Position numbers and translations under genes: made by a program | Notes under the pieces: generated by a model | The model's input: only the letters and a program-made list of their open reading frames with translations | What the model was told of the DNA's origin: nothing | The model's database searches: none | Source: Planctomycetota bacterium | GTDB taxonomy: Bacteria; Planctomycetota; GCA-002687715; DRQF01 | Direction of reading: 5' to 3' | Assembly (NCBI GenBank): GCA_015485455.1 | Contig: WFTN01000559.1 | Span: 1 to 8,989 of the forward strand | Length of the DNA: 8,989 nucleotides | Shown: one piece after another, positions 1 to 6,574 of the stretch | Layout: each line of letters opens with the position of its first letter | Position numbering within the stretch: position 1 is the first letter of the stretch

Positions 1-33
1 CTATGATCATGATGATCGATCCTAACGTCTCTG

Positions 34-1617
34 ATGCAAGCCGAAAACTGCCTCACTGGCCCCATTCTTGAGCCATCTGAGGCAAAAACGCCGGACCAAG
101 GGGTCGGCACGAGAATTTCCCTGTCGGAAAGCGAACGACACCCTATAACAAAGCTCATGAATGGACCTCGACGAGAATCAATTTTAGAAAGCCAGGTCGT
201 CCTTCTGCTGGCCCATGGTGCCAGTTTGGCCTTGGGACTGGTGATCACCTGGTTGCTGGCCCGCCGCCTTGACGATGGGGCCTTCGCCGGGTTCATTCTG
301 CTCTCTGGGGCTCTCTCTTTGGCGGGGCAGCTCGTCGATGCCGGGCTTCAGCCAGCTGTGGTTGCTGAATTGGCCAAGGACGAAGTCCGTGGCCGCCAGT
401 TTCGAGACAGAGTCTTCAGGCAACGATTCCTCTTAGTGGCCATCGCAGTTGTGGTGGCCTTCCTCTTTCGGTCCTTGCTCCCTGAGCCTCTCTCGTGGTG
501 GCTCTTTCTCTTGACCATCGCCACCTTGCCATTACGAACATTTTCAGCTCATTTCTTGGCTTCTGGCCGCAATCGTTTTGCTGCTTGGGGGGGGCTCCTT
601 GTTCGTTCCACATTTTGCTTGGCCATCATTTGGCTGGTGCAGAAGGAGGGAGATGTCTTGAGGTGGGTCTTGAGCTTCCTTTTGCTCAGAGAGATCGCCA
701 TGTCGCTTTATCCCTGTTTGTCTCTGCGCTGGAGATCGGCTGAAGTTTCGCCCCGAGACTCCAGAGAGGAGAAAGCAGAAAGTAGTCCCAATCAGGGTTT
801 GGTTATGCTCGCATGTGCCACCATTTTTGGGGCCGCTTACTTTCACGTGGATGTTTTCATGTTGCGGGCAATGTCGACTGCAACCGCAGTGGCGCAATAC
901 GGCTTGGCAGTGCGAGTTCTGGGGCCCTTGCTGGTGTCGATCTCGCTGATTCTCTCTCCTTTTCTTCCAGCTCTCAGTCTTGGACTTGGGAAACGCTTGG
1001 GACCTGGCCCTCTTGACGTTGGCTTGACCGTGGCTGCCACTCTTGGTGTCATCTTGCCCATCAGCATGGTGCTGAACTTGTCAGAGCCCATCATTGGTTT
1101 TCTGAGTGGCGAAGTGACAGAAACGGCGGCTCGATCTTTGAGCATCTTGGCCTGGACCTTGCCCCTGGTAGCCATAGGAGCAGCCTTTTCTACGGCTCTA
1201 ATTTTGGCACAGCGCTATGGCACCTGGGCTCTTATCACGGGATTCGGCTTGGTCGGCAATTTGGGGCTCAACGTGGTTGCAATTCCTCAATGGGGTGAGA
1301 GTGGGGCAGCTACGGCCACCGTTGCCACAGAGTTTTTGGTGGCAACCCTGGCGGTTTTCTTTTATCGGCGTGGTCCCAATCGACCATCGATTTTCACCGC
1401 CAAAGAGACGGCTGGCGCTTTCTTGGCCTCTTTGGCTCCATCGGCCTTGGCTCTTGCCATCTACTTGTTGATTTTTCCCGATGACGTCCACATGAAGCTC
1501 ATTTTGGCGTCGGTTTTAGCCCTTGCTGCTGCCTCCCTTCACATGTTTTTTGGCATGGCCAAGAACTTGAGGCAGCACTTTGAAGAACGGCAGCGCCGCT
1601 ATGGGGAGCAAGTATGA
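34..1617 (+). CDS. Polysaccharide/oligosaccharide flippase, Wzx (MATE-like) type membrane protein
   Basis: The 527-residue product is almost wholly hydrophobic, with about 12-14 candidate membrane segments (roughly residues 54-75, 83-105, 131-148, 154-175, 184-201, then repeatedly to about 510) joined by short basic loops. This is the layout of the Wzx/PST flippases that move lipid-linked sugars across the inner membrane. The segment ARRLDDGAFAGFILL near residue 76 resembles the usual first loop and second helix of the family. The two following genes are glycosyltransferases, and its stop codon overlaps the next start as ATGA, so it probably heads or belongs to a glycan export operon. The start is uncertain. 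The ATG at 34 has no visible Shine-Dalgarno sequence and gives a 41-residue polar N-terminus; the in-frame ATG at 157 places the first helix about where the family expects it. Substrate cannot be read from sequence. A general MATE-fold transporter is the alternative, made less likely by the neighbours. Confidence 0.86.
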   Translation: MQAENCLTGPILEPSEAKTPDQGVGTRISLSESERHPITKLMNGPRRESILESQVVLLLAHGASLALGLVITWLLARRLDDGAFAGFILLSGALSLAGQLVDAGLQPAVVAELAKDEVRGRQFRDRVFRQRFLLVAIAVVVAFLFRSLLPEPLSWWLFLLTIATLPLRTFSAHFLASGRNRFAAWGGLLVRSTFCLAIIWLVQKEGDVLRWVLSFLLLREIAMSLYPCLSLRWRSAEVSPRDSREEKAESSPNQGLVMLACATIFGAAYFHVDVFMLRAMSTATAVAQYGLAVRVLGPLLVSISLILSPFLPALSLGLGKRLGPGPLDVGLTVAATLGVILPISMVLNLSEPIIGFLSGEVTETAARSLSILAWTLPLVAIGAAFSTALILAQRYGTWALITGFGLVGNLGLNVVAIPQWGESGAATATVATEFLVATLAVFFYRRGPNRPSIFTAKETAGAFLASLAPSALALAIYLLIFPDDVHMKLILASVLALAAASLHMFFGMAKNLRQHFEERQRRYGEQV

Positions 1618-2732
1618 GCCCCCTGCGTTTTGGACTCGATTACCGACCAGCGCTCCTGGGCAATTCTGGTATTGGCCGTTATGTGCGACAATTGGTTGAA
1701 GCCCTACCTGCTGTGATGGGTGAGACGGAGTTGGCTCTCTTCGGCGTCTTTTGGCAGGACATTGGGAAGAGGTCTTTGAACGTCGACGATCCTCGTTTGC
1801 AGCTCTTTGACCAGCGATTTCCGGGGCGAATTCTTCAGGCCCTGGGGCGGCTTGGGCTCTTGTCTGCGGAGCGTTTCATGGGATCGGTTGACTTGTTCCA
1901 TAACACGGATTATGTCGAGATCCCTCTGCGTACAGAATGTTCGGTGACAACAATTCATGACCTCGGATTTCTGCGCGAACCTCTGTGGTATCCGCCAAAG
2001 AGCTACGAGAAGATCAAGTCGGTCACCCAGAGACTCGTGGAGGCCTCACGGGGTTTCATTGCTGATTCTGAGGCCACAAAAACCGATCTCGTCGAACTCT
2101 TGGGCGTTGAGGAGAATCGAATCGAAGTCGCCCTGTTAGGGGTGTCGGATTCCTTCTTCGAGACAGTAAAGCCACCTTCTGGCCCGCCCCAAATTGCCAT
2201 GATTGCAACCTTGGAACCGCGGAAGAATCATTTGCGACTCCTGCGGGCTTTTGAGCAAGTGGCGGCCAAACATCGAGAGAGTCGGTTGACGATCGTGGGG
2301 CGTCGGGGTTGGCTTGACAATGACATCGTCGAGACGATTTTGCGTTTAGAAAATATGGGGCAAGTGTCCTGGTTGAGAGACGCTGATGAAGCTCAACTGC
2401 ATCACACATTGGCCCAATCAAGTATCGTCGCCTATCCTTCTTTGTGGGAGGGTTTTGGTTTACCTGTGTTGGAAGGCATGGCCGCTGGACGGGCGGTGTT
2501 GACTTCTGATTTGGGTTCCATGAAAGAGATGGCTGGGGAGGGGGCTTTACTTGTTGATCCCACTTCCGAATCTGCTTTGGCGGAAGGACTGGATTTTCTT
2601 TTGTCCGATGCCAGAGCCCGAGCCGACTTAGGAGCTTGTGGTCAGGCGCGTGCTCGTGACTTCACTTGGGAAGGCTGCGCCCGGGCAACATTCACCGCTT
2701 GGCAACGTTTCTTGGGGGAGGGCGGTCCGTGA
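1614..2732 (+). CDS. GT4-family glycosyltransferase (GT-B fold), first of two
   Basis: The 372-residue product is a retaining GT-B glycosyltransferase of family 4, which transfers a sugar from a nucleotide donor. Seen in order: an N-terminal glycine-rich acceptor-side loop NSGIGRY (residues 17-23); TIHDLGF (113-119), typical of this subfamily; the start of the donor domain at IATLEPRKNHLRLLRAF (about 197-213); and the E-x7-E donor-binding motif EGFGLPVLE with Glu279 and Glu287, followed by GRAVLTSDLGS. Length is normal and no signal peptide or membrane helix is visible, so it is probably cytoplasmic or peripheral. Its ATG overlaps the flippase stop by four bases (ATGA), and its TGA overlaps the GTG of the next gene, so all three genes are likely co-translated. 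Mannosyl- or rhamnosyltransferases share these motifs; the actual donor and acceptor are unknown. Confidence 0.93.
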   Translation: MSPLRFGLDYRPALLGNSGIGRYVRQLVEALPAVMGETELALFGVFWQDIGKRSLNVDDPRLQLFDQRFPGRILQALGRLGLLSAERFMGSVDLFHNTDYVEIPLRTECSVTTIHDLGFLREPLWYPPKSYEKIKSVTQRLVEASRGFIADSEATKTDLVELLGVEENRIEVALLGVSDSFFETVKPPSGPPQIAMIATLEPRKNHLRLLRAFEQVAAKHRESRLTIVGRRGWLDNDIVETILRLENMGQVSWLRDADEAQLHHTLAQSSIVAYPSLWEGFGLPVLEGMAAGRAVLTSDLGSMKEMAGEGALLVDPTSESALAEGLDFLLSDARARADLGACGQARARDFTWEGCARATFTAWQRFLGEGGP

Positions 2733-3883
2733 ATGCTTCTTTTCCTTCCATTTTGGTAGATACCACTCAGGTCCGCGACCTTCACAGTGGCGTGGCCCGT
2801 CGGCTCATCAACCTTTGGCCTCAGGTGATAGAGAAAAGCAAGAACCTATCCATTGGTATTGTGGCTTATGATTTTATGGTTGCTTCCTTGTCGCAGTTCT
2901 TTCCTGATTGTGAAATCCTTGTGGCCAAGGATTTTGGTGAAGGCCCAAGGATTCGGCGAAGACGCCTCAATCCTCATTTGGCTGAGCTGAGAAAAACAGG
3001 GGGATACGATTGGATCTTTCAAGATGGTCTCCTACCCTGCGATCGAAGGACTATCCTGACGATTCACGACTTACGTTTTAAGGCTGCTGGTATTCACCCT
3101 CCTTGGCGTCGCGCTTTTATGGCGGGTTTTCTGCAATGGACACTTCGAGGCCGCAAGACACCAACGCTGACGGTGTCTAACTCTATGAAGCAGGAAATTG
3201 TGGCCACCTTGGGCCTCAAGGCGGAGAGGGTTTTTGTGGTGCCCAATGGCGTTGACACCCAGCGATTTATTTTGCGTGAAAACATCGCCGAGGAACTCAA
3301 TGACCTGGGCTTAGAACCGGGAAGATTTCGGCTCTTTGTTGGGCATTTGGAAGACCGCAAGAACCCGAAATTCTTGCTGGATCTTCACCGCTATGGTCGT
3401 GGGCAAGGTGATCAGACGAGGTTGGTGGTGGCGGCTCACACAAGGTCAGCTCCTTCGGAATCCCACAGGTGGAAAGAAACTTGGCAAGAAGAGCCTGGCG
3501 TGATTTTCTTTGAGTCGCCTCATGACGAACTTTTGGCTGCCCTTTATCAAGGTGCGGCTTGCTTTCTCATGCCTTCCAAGACGGAGGGTTTTAGTATGAC
3601 ACCCTTAGAATCTCTGGCTATGGGGACCCCGGTTTTGGCTTCGGACATTGATGCCCACAAAGAGACCTTGGGTCCGGTATTCTGCCAACCTCTGGATGTA
3701 CACAGTTGGCATCGGCGACTCTTGGAGCTGGCAAACCCCAGCACCAAAACCGATCTGCTTGAGTTTGGGAATGAACGCCTCAAGGCACTCTCTTGGGATC
3801 GAGCCGCTTTCGATCTTGTTTCTCTTTTGCAAGTGATCAGGGAAACATCAATGTCGTATTCGAGCAAGAGAGGCAAGCTCTGA
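2729..3883 (+). CDS. GT4-family glycosyltransferase (GT-B fold), second of two, GTG start
   Basis: The product is a 384-residue family 4 glycosyltransferase. Visible motifs, numbered from the chosen GTG, are TIHDLRF (111-117), VVPNGVD (170-176) at the interdomain linker, LFVGHLEDRKN (202-212) opening the donor-binding domain, and the E-x7-E motif EGFSMTPLE with Glu286 and Glu294, then MGTPVLASD. The GTG at 2729 is chosen because it overlaps the previous TGA as GTGA, has a purine-rich GGGGGAGGG just upstream, and puts SILVDTTQVRD near the N-terminus as expected. An ATG at 2666 in the same frame would only add residues encoded inside the previous gene. It shares TIHDL and E-x7-E with its upstream neighbour but is clearly diverged from it, so the two probably add different sugars to one glycan. 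Substrate unknown. No convincing intrinsic terminator follows it. Confidence 0.93.
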   Translation: MNASFPSILVDTTQVRDLHSGVARRLINLWPQVIEKSKNLSIGIVAYDFMVASLSQFFPDCEILVAKDFGEGPRIRRRRLNPHLAELRKTGGYDWIFQDGLLPCDRRTILTIHDLRFKAAGIHPPWRRAFMAGFLQWTLRGRKTPTLTVSNSMKQEIVATLGLKAERVFVVPNGVDTQRFILRENIAEELNDLGLEPGRFRLFVGHLEDRKNPKFLLDLHRYGRGQGDQTRLVVAAHTRSAPSESHRWKETWQEEPGVIFFESPHDELLAALYQGAACFLMPSKTEGFSMTPLESLAMGTPVLASDIDAHKETLGPVFCQPLDVHSWHRRLLELANPSTKTDLLEFGNERLKALSWDRAAFDLVSLLQVIRETSMSYSSKRGKL

Positions 3884-4110
3884 GCATGAAGGGAAGGATC
3901 AGCACCATGACTCATAACGCAAGACAAGAGTTTCTTATGGGGTGGCTCCTTTCACATGCATTGCGGTAGCAACAACGTGTTTCTGAACTGCGAGCCTATC
4001 CTGGCCGCGGGAGAAAAGCTATTAAGACCCTATGGAATTCACCGTGCACATGGGAGTTGCTCTCGATATGAGACCGAAATGGGCATCCTTGGTGAGTTGG
4101 GCCCATGCAC

Positions 4111-4974
4111 CTATGGCTTGGCGAAGCCCGTGGCCGATAGAGTGAGCTTGGCGGGGGAGAGAGGCGAGTCAAAACCAATGATTGCTTCGCCTGTGACTTC
4201 GACCTTGAAGCTCTTAGCAAAAGCCAAAATCTGGTAGATCTCGCTGCGTTCGCTATCGAGGCGGATGGAGTGAGAAACCTTGACTTGAACCCTTTCGTCG
4301 CTGGGGATCCACTCATCCATTTCTGGAGCCTCAATTTTGCCTAATGAGACACCGTTGATCTTTAGGTCGATGGAGAGGGAACGCAGATGAATGGCGTAAT
4401 TGTTTGGATTCTCGAGCTCGGTGATGAGTTCCAGGTCTGCTTGAAGCGCGCTGAGAGACTGGCGATCAATCCTCTTGAAGTGCAGGGTGGGCCGGACCAT
4501 GATTGGCAAGGAGCCAGACCATTGGGCTGAATACCAAGTAGCAGGGTCTAATTCTCTTTGGTTGCTTCTCAGAGCAAGTTGCAAGGAGCCGGGAATACTC
4601 GCTTCTTCTGGGGTCTGTTGCAGGGAGTCGACCATCTCTTCACCTGCTAAAGACATGTGAGCTTTGAATTCGATTTCACCGTGGGCCGGTACTTGTCTGG
4701 GCACATGGTCGGTGAGGATTTTGAGAGGTTGGTCCTCTAAACGAAGGACACGTTCCGTCTCGATGATTTCCACATCGAAATCATTGGGGTTGCGAATCAC
4801 GAAAATGCTGAGGATTTGGAGTTCTCCGAATCGCTCCGCCGTCAAAGTCGTTTGGCGAAGGTTTACCTCTAAGCCCTGGGGTGGTACTGGGCGAAAAAGG
4901 GCGCAGCCAGAAAGGGCGACCAACAGGAGGGTCAAGAGGGCCCATGCCCTAAGCTCTTGGATGGGCACTGGCAT
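4111..4974 (-). CDS. Lipoprotein with tandem LEA14/WHy-type domains
   Basis: The 287-residue product begins with a lipoprotein signal peptide: polar N-region with Arg9, hydrophobic core ALLTLLLVAL, then lipobox L-S-G-C with Cys24 as the predicted lipidated residue. The mature part shows two similar blocks. The first, about residues 32-105, contains FVIRNPNDFDVEI; the second, about 160-285, contains LITELENPNNYAIHLRSLSI followed by LKINGVSLGK. Asn-Pro-Asn followed by a run of beta-strand residues is characteristic of the LEA_2/WHy (water stress and hypersensitive response) beta-sandwich, as in LEA14-like bacterial lipoproteins. Proteins of this family are linked to desiccation or stress, but the molecular role of the bacterial ones is poorly known. 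The start overlaps the 3' end of the recombinase gene by 26 bp on the same strand, so it is probably translated from the same transcript; its own Shine-Dalgarno (AAGAAAG) is weak. LspA, encoded in this window, would be expected to process it. Confidence 0.85.
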   Translation of the reverse strand: MPVPIQELRAWALLTLLLVALSGCALFRPVPPQGLEVNLRQTTLTAERFGELQILSIFVIRNPNDFDVEIIETERVLRLEDQPLKILTDHVPRQVPAHGEIEFKAHMSLAGEEMVDSLQQTPEEASIPGSLQLALRSNQRELDPATWYSAQWSGSLPIMVRPTLHFKRIDRQSLSALQADLELITELENPNNYAIHLRSLSIDLKINGVSLGKIEAPEMDEWIPSDERVQVKVSHSIRLDSERSEIYQILAFAKSFKVEVTGEAIIGFDSPLSPAKLTLSATGFAKP

Positions 4975-5902
4975 GTACTTTCTTCAGTCGTTCGGCGTCG
5001 ACGGAGGTGTAAACAGTTGTGGTTTCCAAGTTGGCGTGGCCCAACATCTCTTGAACGCTCCGTAGGTCAGCTCCTTTGTGCACCAAGTGAGTGGCGAACG
5101 TGTGACGGAGCAAGTGGGGCGTGACAGTTTGTTTGATTCCAGCTTCCTGGCCCAGCTTGCGTAAGCGCTTGTATACGGCAACGCGGCTGAGGGCACCGCC
5201 TCGGACTCCCAGGAATAAGTTGCCAGGTGAATGGGGCTTTGCCAGTCTGGGGCGACTTCGCTTCAAGTAGAGCTCGAGGGCCAGCACGGCTTGTTGATGA
5301 ATCGGAACGAAGCGCTCCTTGCGTCCTTTCCCTAAGACCTTGAGGGCTTCCAAATTTTGTTCGCGGCGGAAATCGGCGGCGTCCAAACCCACCAATTCGG
5401 CAACACGAATCCCCGTGGCATAAAGGATTTCAATGATGGCCTGGTCTCGAAGATCAAGAACGGCGTGGCCCTTGGAAACCTGGAGTAGCAGGGTCATTTC
5501 TTTTGTGGTCAAGTAATGGGGTAGGGTCTTTTTGCGCTTGGCGCCAGGTAAGTGGACGGAAACGTCTTCACGGATGACTTTCTCCGCCAATAGGAAGTGG
5601 TGAAAGGAGCGTAGGGCCGCTTGTCGCCGTGCTAAAGTGCGGCTTGAGTCTCCTGCTGCCCGTCGATGAGCCATGAATTTTAGGATCGAGTCAGCCCCAG
5701 ATTGATTTATGTTGGTGAAGTTAAGTCCTTCTAAGAAAAGGACATAAAGCGACAGATCACGCTCGTAGGCATGGAAAGTGTCCCGGGACCACATGGATTC
5801 CGTAAGACCCAAGTTCAGAAAAAGTTCTATTTCACAATGATCCATCCAACGCTTGTTCCTATTGACCGTATAGACTGCCTGACAGGATGAATTTCCTGAC
5901 AT
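4949..5902 (-). CDS. xerD: XerC/XerD-family tyrosine recombinase
   Basis: The product is a site-specific tyrosine recombinase of the Xer type, which resolves chromosome dimers at dif. The N-terminal SAM-like DNA-binding domain covers about residues 22-110 (TFHAYERDLSLYVLFLEGL), and the catalytic domain follows. All six catalytic residues are visible: Arg166 (YATGIRVAEL), Lys192 (LGKGRKERFVPI), His263 and Arg266 (PHLLRHTFATHL), His289 (LGHANL) and the nucleophile Tyr298 (TVYTSVDAERL). The tail ERLKKVHASAHPRA resembles the XerD end, though XerC also ends near HPRA and LGHANL is XerC-like, so the symbol is tentative. The ATG at 5902 is used because it has AGGA seven bases upstream and lies about 19 nt below a plausible promoter. 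The ATG at 5845 would give 298 residues, the usual XerD length, and removes a 19-residue N-terminus that looks foreign to the family. Its end overlaps the downstream lipoprotein gene by 26 bp. Confidence 0.94.
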   Translation of the reverse strand: MSGNSSCQAVYTVNRNKRWMDHCEIELFLNLGLTESMWSRDTFHAYERDLSLYVLFLEGLNFTNINQSGADSILKFMAHRRAAGDSSRTLARRQAALRSFHHFLLAEKVIREDVSVHLPGAKRKKTLPHYLTTKEMTLLLQVSKGHAVLDLRDQAIIEILYATGIRVAELVGLDAADFRREQNLEALKVLGKGRKERFVPIHQQAVLALELYLKRSRPRLAKPHSPGNLFLGVRGGALSRVAVYKRLRKLGQEAGIKQTVTPHLLRHTFATHLVHKGADLRSVQEMLGHANLETTTVYTSVDAERLKKVHASAHPRA

Positions 5903-5927
5903 GCTGCAATCCTATAGCAGTTAATAA

Positions 5928-5957
5928 GTTATGCAATATCTGCCCCGCAGGAGTCAA
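5928..5957 (-). promoter_or_regulatory. Putative sigma70-type promoter for the xer-lipoprotein pair
   Basis: On the minus strand the hexamer TTGACT (5957-5952) is followed after 18 bp by CATAAC (5933-5928), five and four matches to the -35 and -10 consensus. Transcription would start near 5921, leaving a leader of about 19 nt to the ATG at 5902. It is placed back to back with the promoter for the DksA-like gene. Assigned by eye only. Confidence 0.4.
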
Positions 5958-5996
5958 GAGCTAAGCGCAGGATTGTCACAGGGACTCGTCTTTTGT

Positions 5997-6026
5997 TTGA
6001 CAACCAAGGGTCTAGGTCAATATACT
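5997..6026 (+). promoter_or_regulatory. Near-consensus sigma70-type promoter for the dksA-like gene
   Basis: TTGACA (5997-6002, six of six) and TATACT (6021-6026, five of six) are separated by 18 bp. The predicted start is near 6033, giving a leader of about 105 nt before the DksA-like gene. This is the best promoter match I found in the window, suggesting strong basal expression of the dksA-like gene and possibly lspA. Confidence 0.6.
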
Positions 6027-6066
6027 CCCCGGCAACGATTTGAAGATCATAGATACCGTTCTGGCA

Positions 6067-6087
6067 TAAGCCTTTTTCCCAGGCTTA
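6067..6087 (+). promoter_or_regulatory. Leader hairpin in the 5' untranslated region of the dksA-like gene
   Basis: TAAGCCT (6067-6073) and AGGCTTA (6081-6087) form a perfect 7-bp stem around a 7-nt pyrimidine loop, TTTTCCC. A second, weaker stem GCACG/CGTGC (6094-6098 with 6110-6114) lies just downstream. No run of T follows, so it is not an intrinsic terminator. It may stabilise the transcript or serve as a regulatory element; no known riboswitch family was recognised. Confidence 0.4.
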
Positions 6088-6137
6088 CTTAGCGCACGAT
6101 GAACGTGGGCGTGCTGGACACAAATTGAGGTAGCACC

Positions 6138-6521
6138 ATGCGCGCGAGAGATCGCGAAAAGTTCAAGAAGCTCCTGCTTGACCGCCGGAGACAGCTGACC
6201 GGAACTCTGTCATCCATGGCAGAAGAGGCGCTCAAGACCCATGGCACTGGCCAAGGGATCGATGACATCGCCGATATGGGCAGCGACCAATATGAACAAG
6301 AATTAACATTGGGCCTTATGGCGACGGAACGGGTCGAAGTTCAGTCAATTGACCAAGCTTTGGATCGGGTCGACGATGGCACTTACGGTAAGTGCTGTGG
6401 TTGCAAAACAGCCATCCCCGTACCACGCCTGACAGCGGTCCCTGCGGCACAGTACTGCATCGAGTGCCAAAGCCACGTCGAGAAGTATGGCGTGCCTCCA
6501 GGGGAAGAGGAAGAAGAGTAA
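6138..6521 (+). CDS. DksA/TraR-family C4 zinc-finger protein
   Basis: The 127-residue product has a predicted N-terminal helical hairpin (about residues 4-78) and a C-terminal zinc finger with Cys86-x2-Cys89 and Cys107-x2-Cys110; the 18-residue step between the pairs equals that in E. coli DksA. DRVDDGTYGKC before the finger and RLTAVPAAQYC inside it are typical of the family. Such proteins enter the RNA polymerase secondary channel and, in DksA, work with ppGpp. The hairpin tip carries DDIADMGSD (42-50) and does not reproduce the D-x-x-D-x-A arrangement of E. coli DksA in an ungapped alignment, so a DksA-like transcriptional role is inferred, not shown. The protein ends in five glutamates. 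The start is supported by TTGAGGT ending seven bases upstream of the ATG. It is followed by lspA after 53 bp containing a strong hairpin. Confidence 0.92.
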   Translation: MRARDREKFKKLLLDRRRQLTGTLSSMAEEALKTHGTGQGIDDIADMGSDQYEQELTLGLMATERVEVQSIDQALDRVDDGTYGKCCGCKTAIPVPRLTAVPAAQYCIECQSHVEKYGVPPGEEEEE

Positions 6522-6533
6522 CACCAACCACTG

Positions 6534-6559
6534 GGCCGGATTTTTTTGGAAATCCGGCC
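6534..6559 (+). promoter_or_regulatory. Perfect 10-bp intercistronic hairpin between the dksA-like gene and lspA
   Basis: GGCCGGATTT (6534-6543) pairs perfectly with AAATCCGGCC (6550-6559) around a 6-nt loop TTTTGG. There is no T-run after the stem on either strand, so it does not look like a standard Rho-independent terminator. It begins 12 nt after the upstream stop codon and ends only four bases before the lspA ribosome binding site (GAGGG, 6564-6568). It could protect the upstream mRNA from 3' decay, attenuate read-through, or limit ribosome access to lspA. Confidence 0.6.
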
Positions 6560-6574
6560 ATTTGAGGGCAACAC

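Noticed and set aside
5..17. Short palindrome GATCATGATGATC
   Set aside because: Thirteen bases of simple GAT-rich sequence at the window edge; no context to support an operator.
3..71. Possible 3' end of an upstream gene at the window edge
   Set aside because: One frame is open from the edge to a TGA at 69-71 and another to a TAA at 23-25; with so little sequence neither can be identified. If the first were real it would favour the flippase start at 157.
4044..4110. Inverted repeat GTGCACATGGG / CCCATGCAC between the converging genes
   Set aside because: The arms need a two-base bulge and are about 47 nt apart, with no T-run; not convincing as a bidirectional terminator.
5912..5939. Possible dif-like recombination site next to the Xer gene
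   Set aside because: TTATGCAATAT at 5929-5939 matches 8 of 11 bases of the XerD arm, but the other arm matches only about 3 of 11 of the E. coli dif sequence recalled from memory, and the position overlaps a likely promoter.
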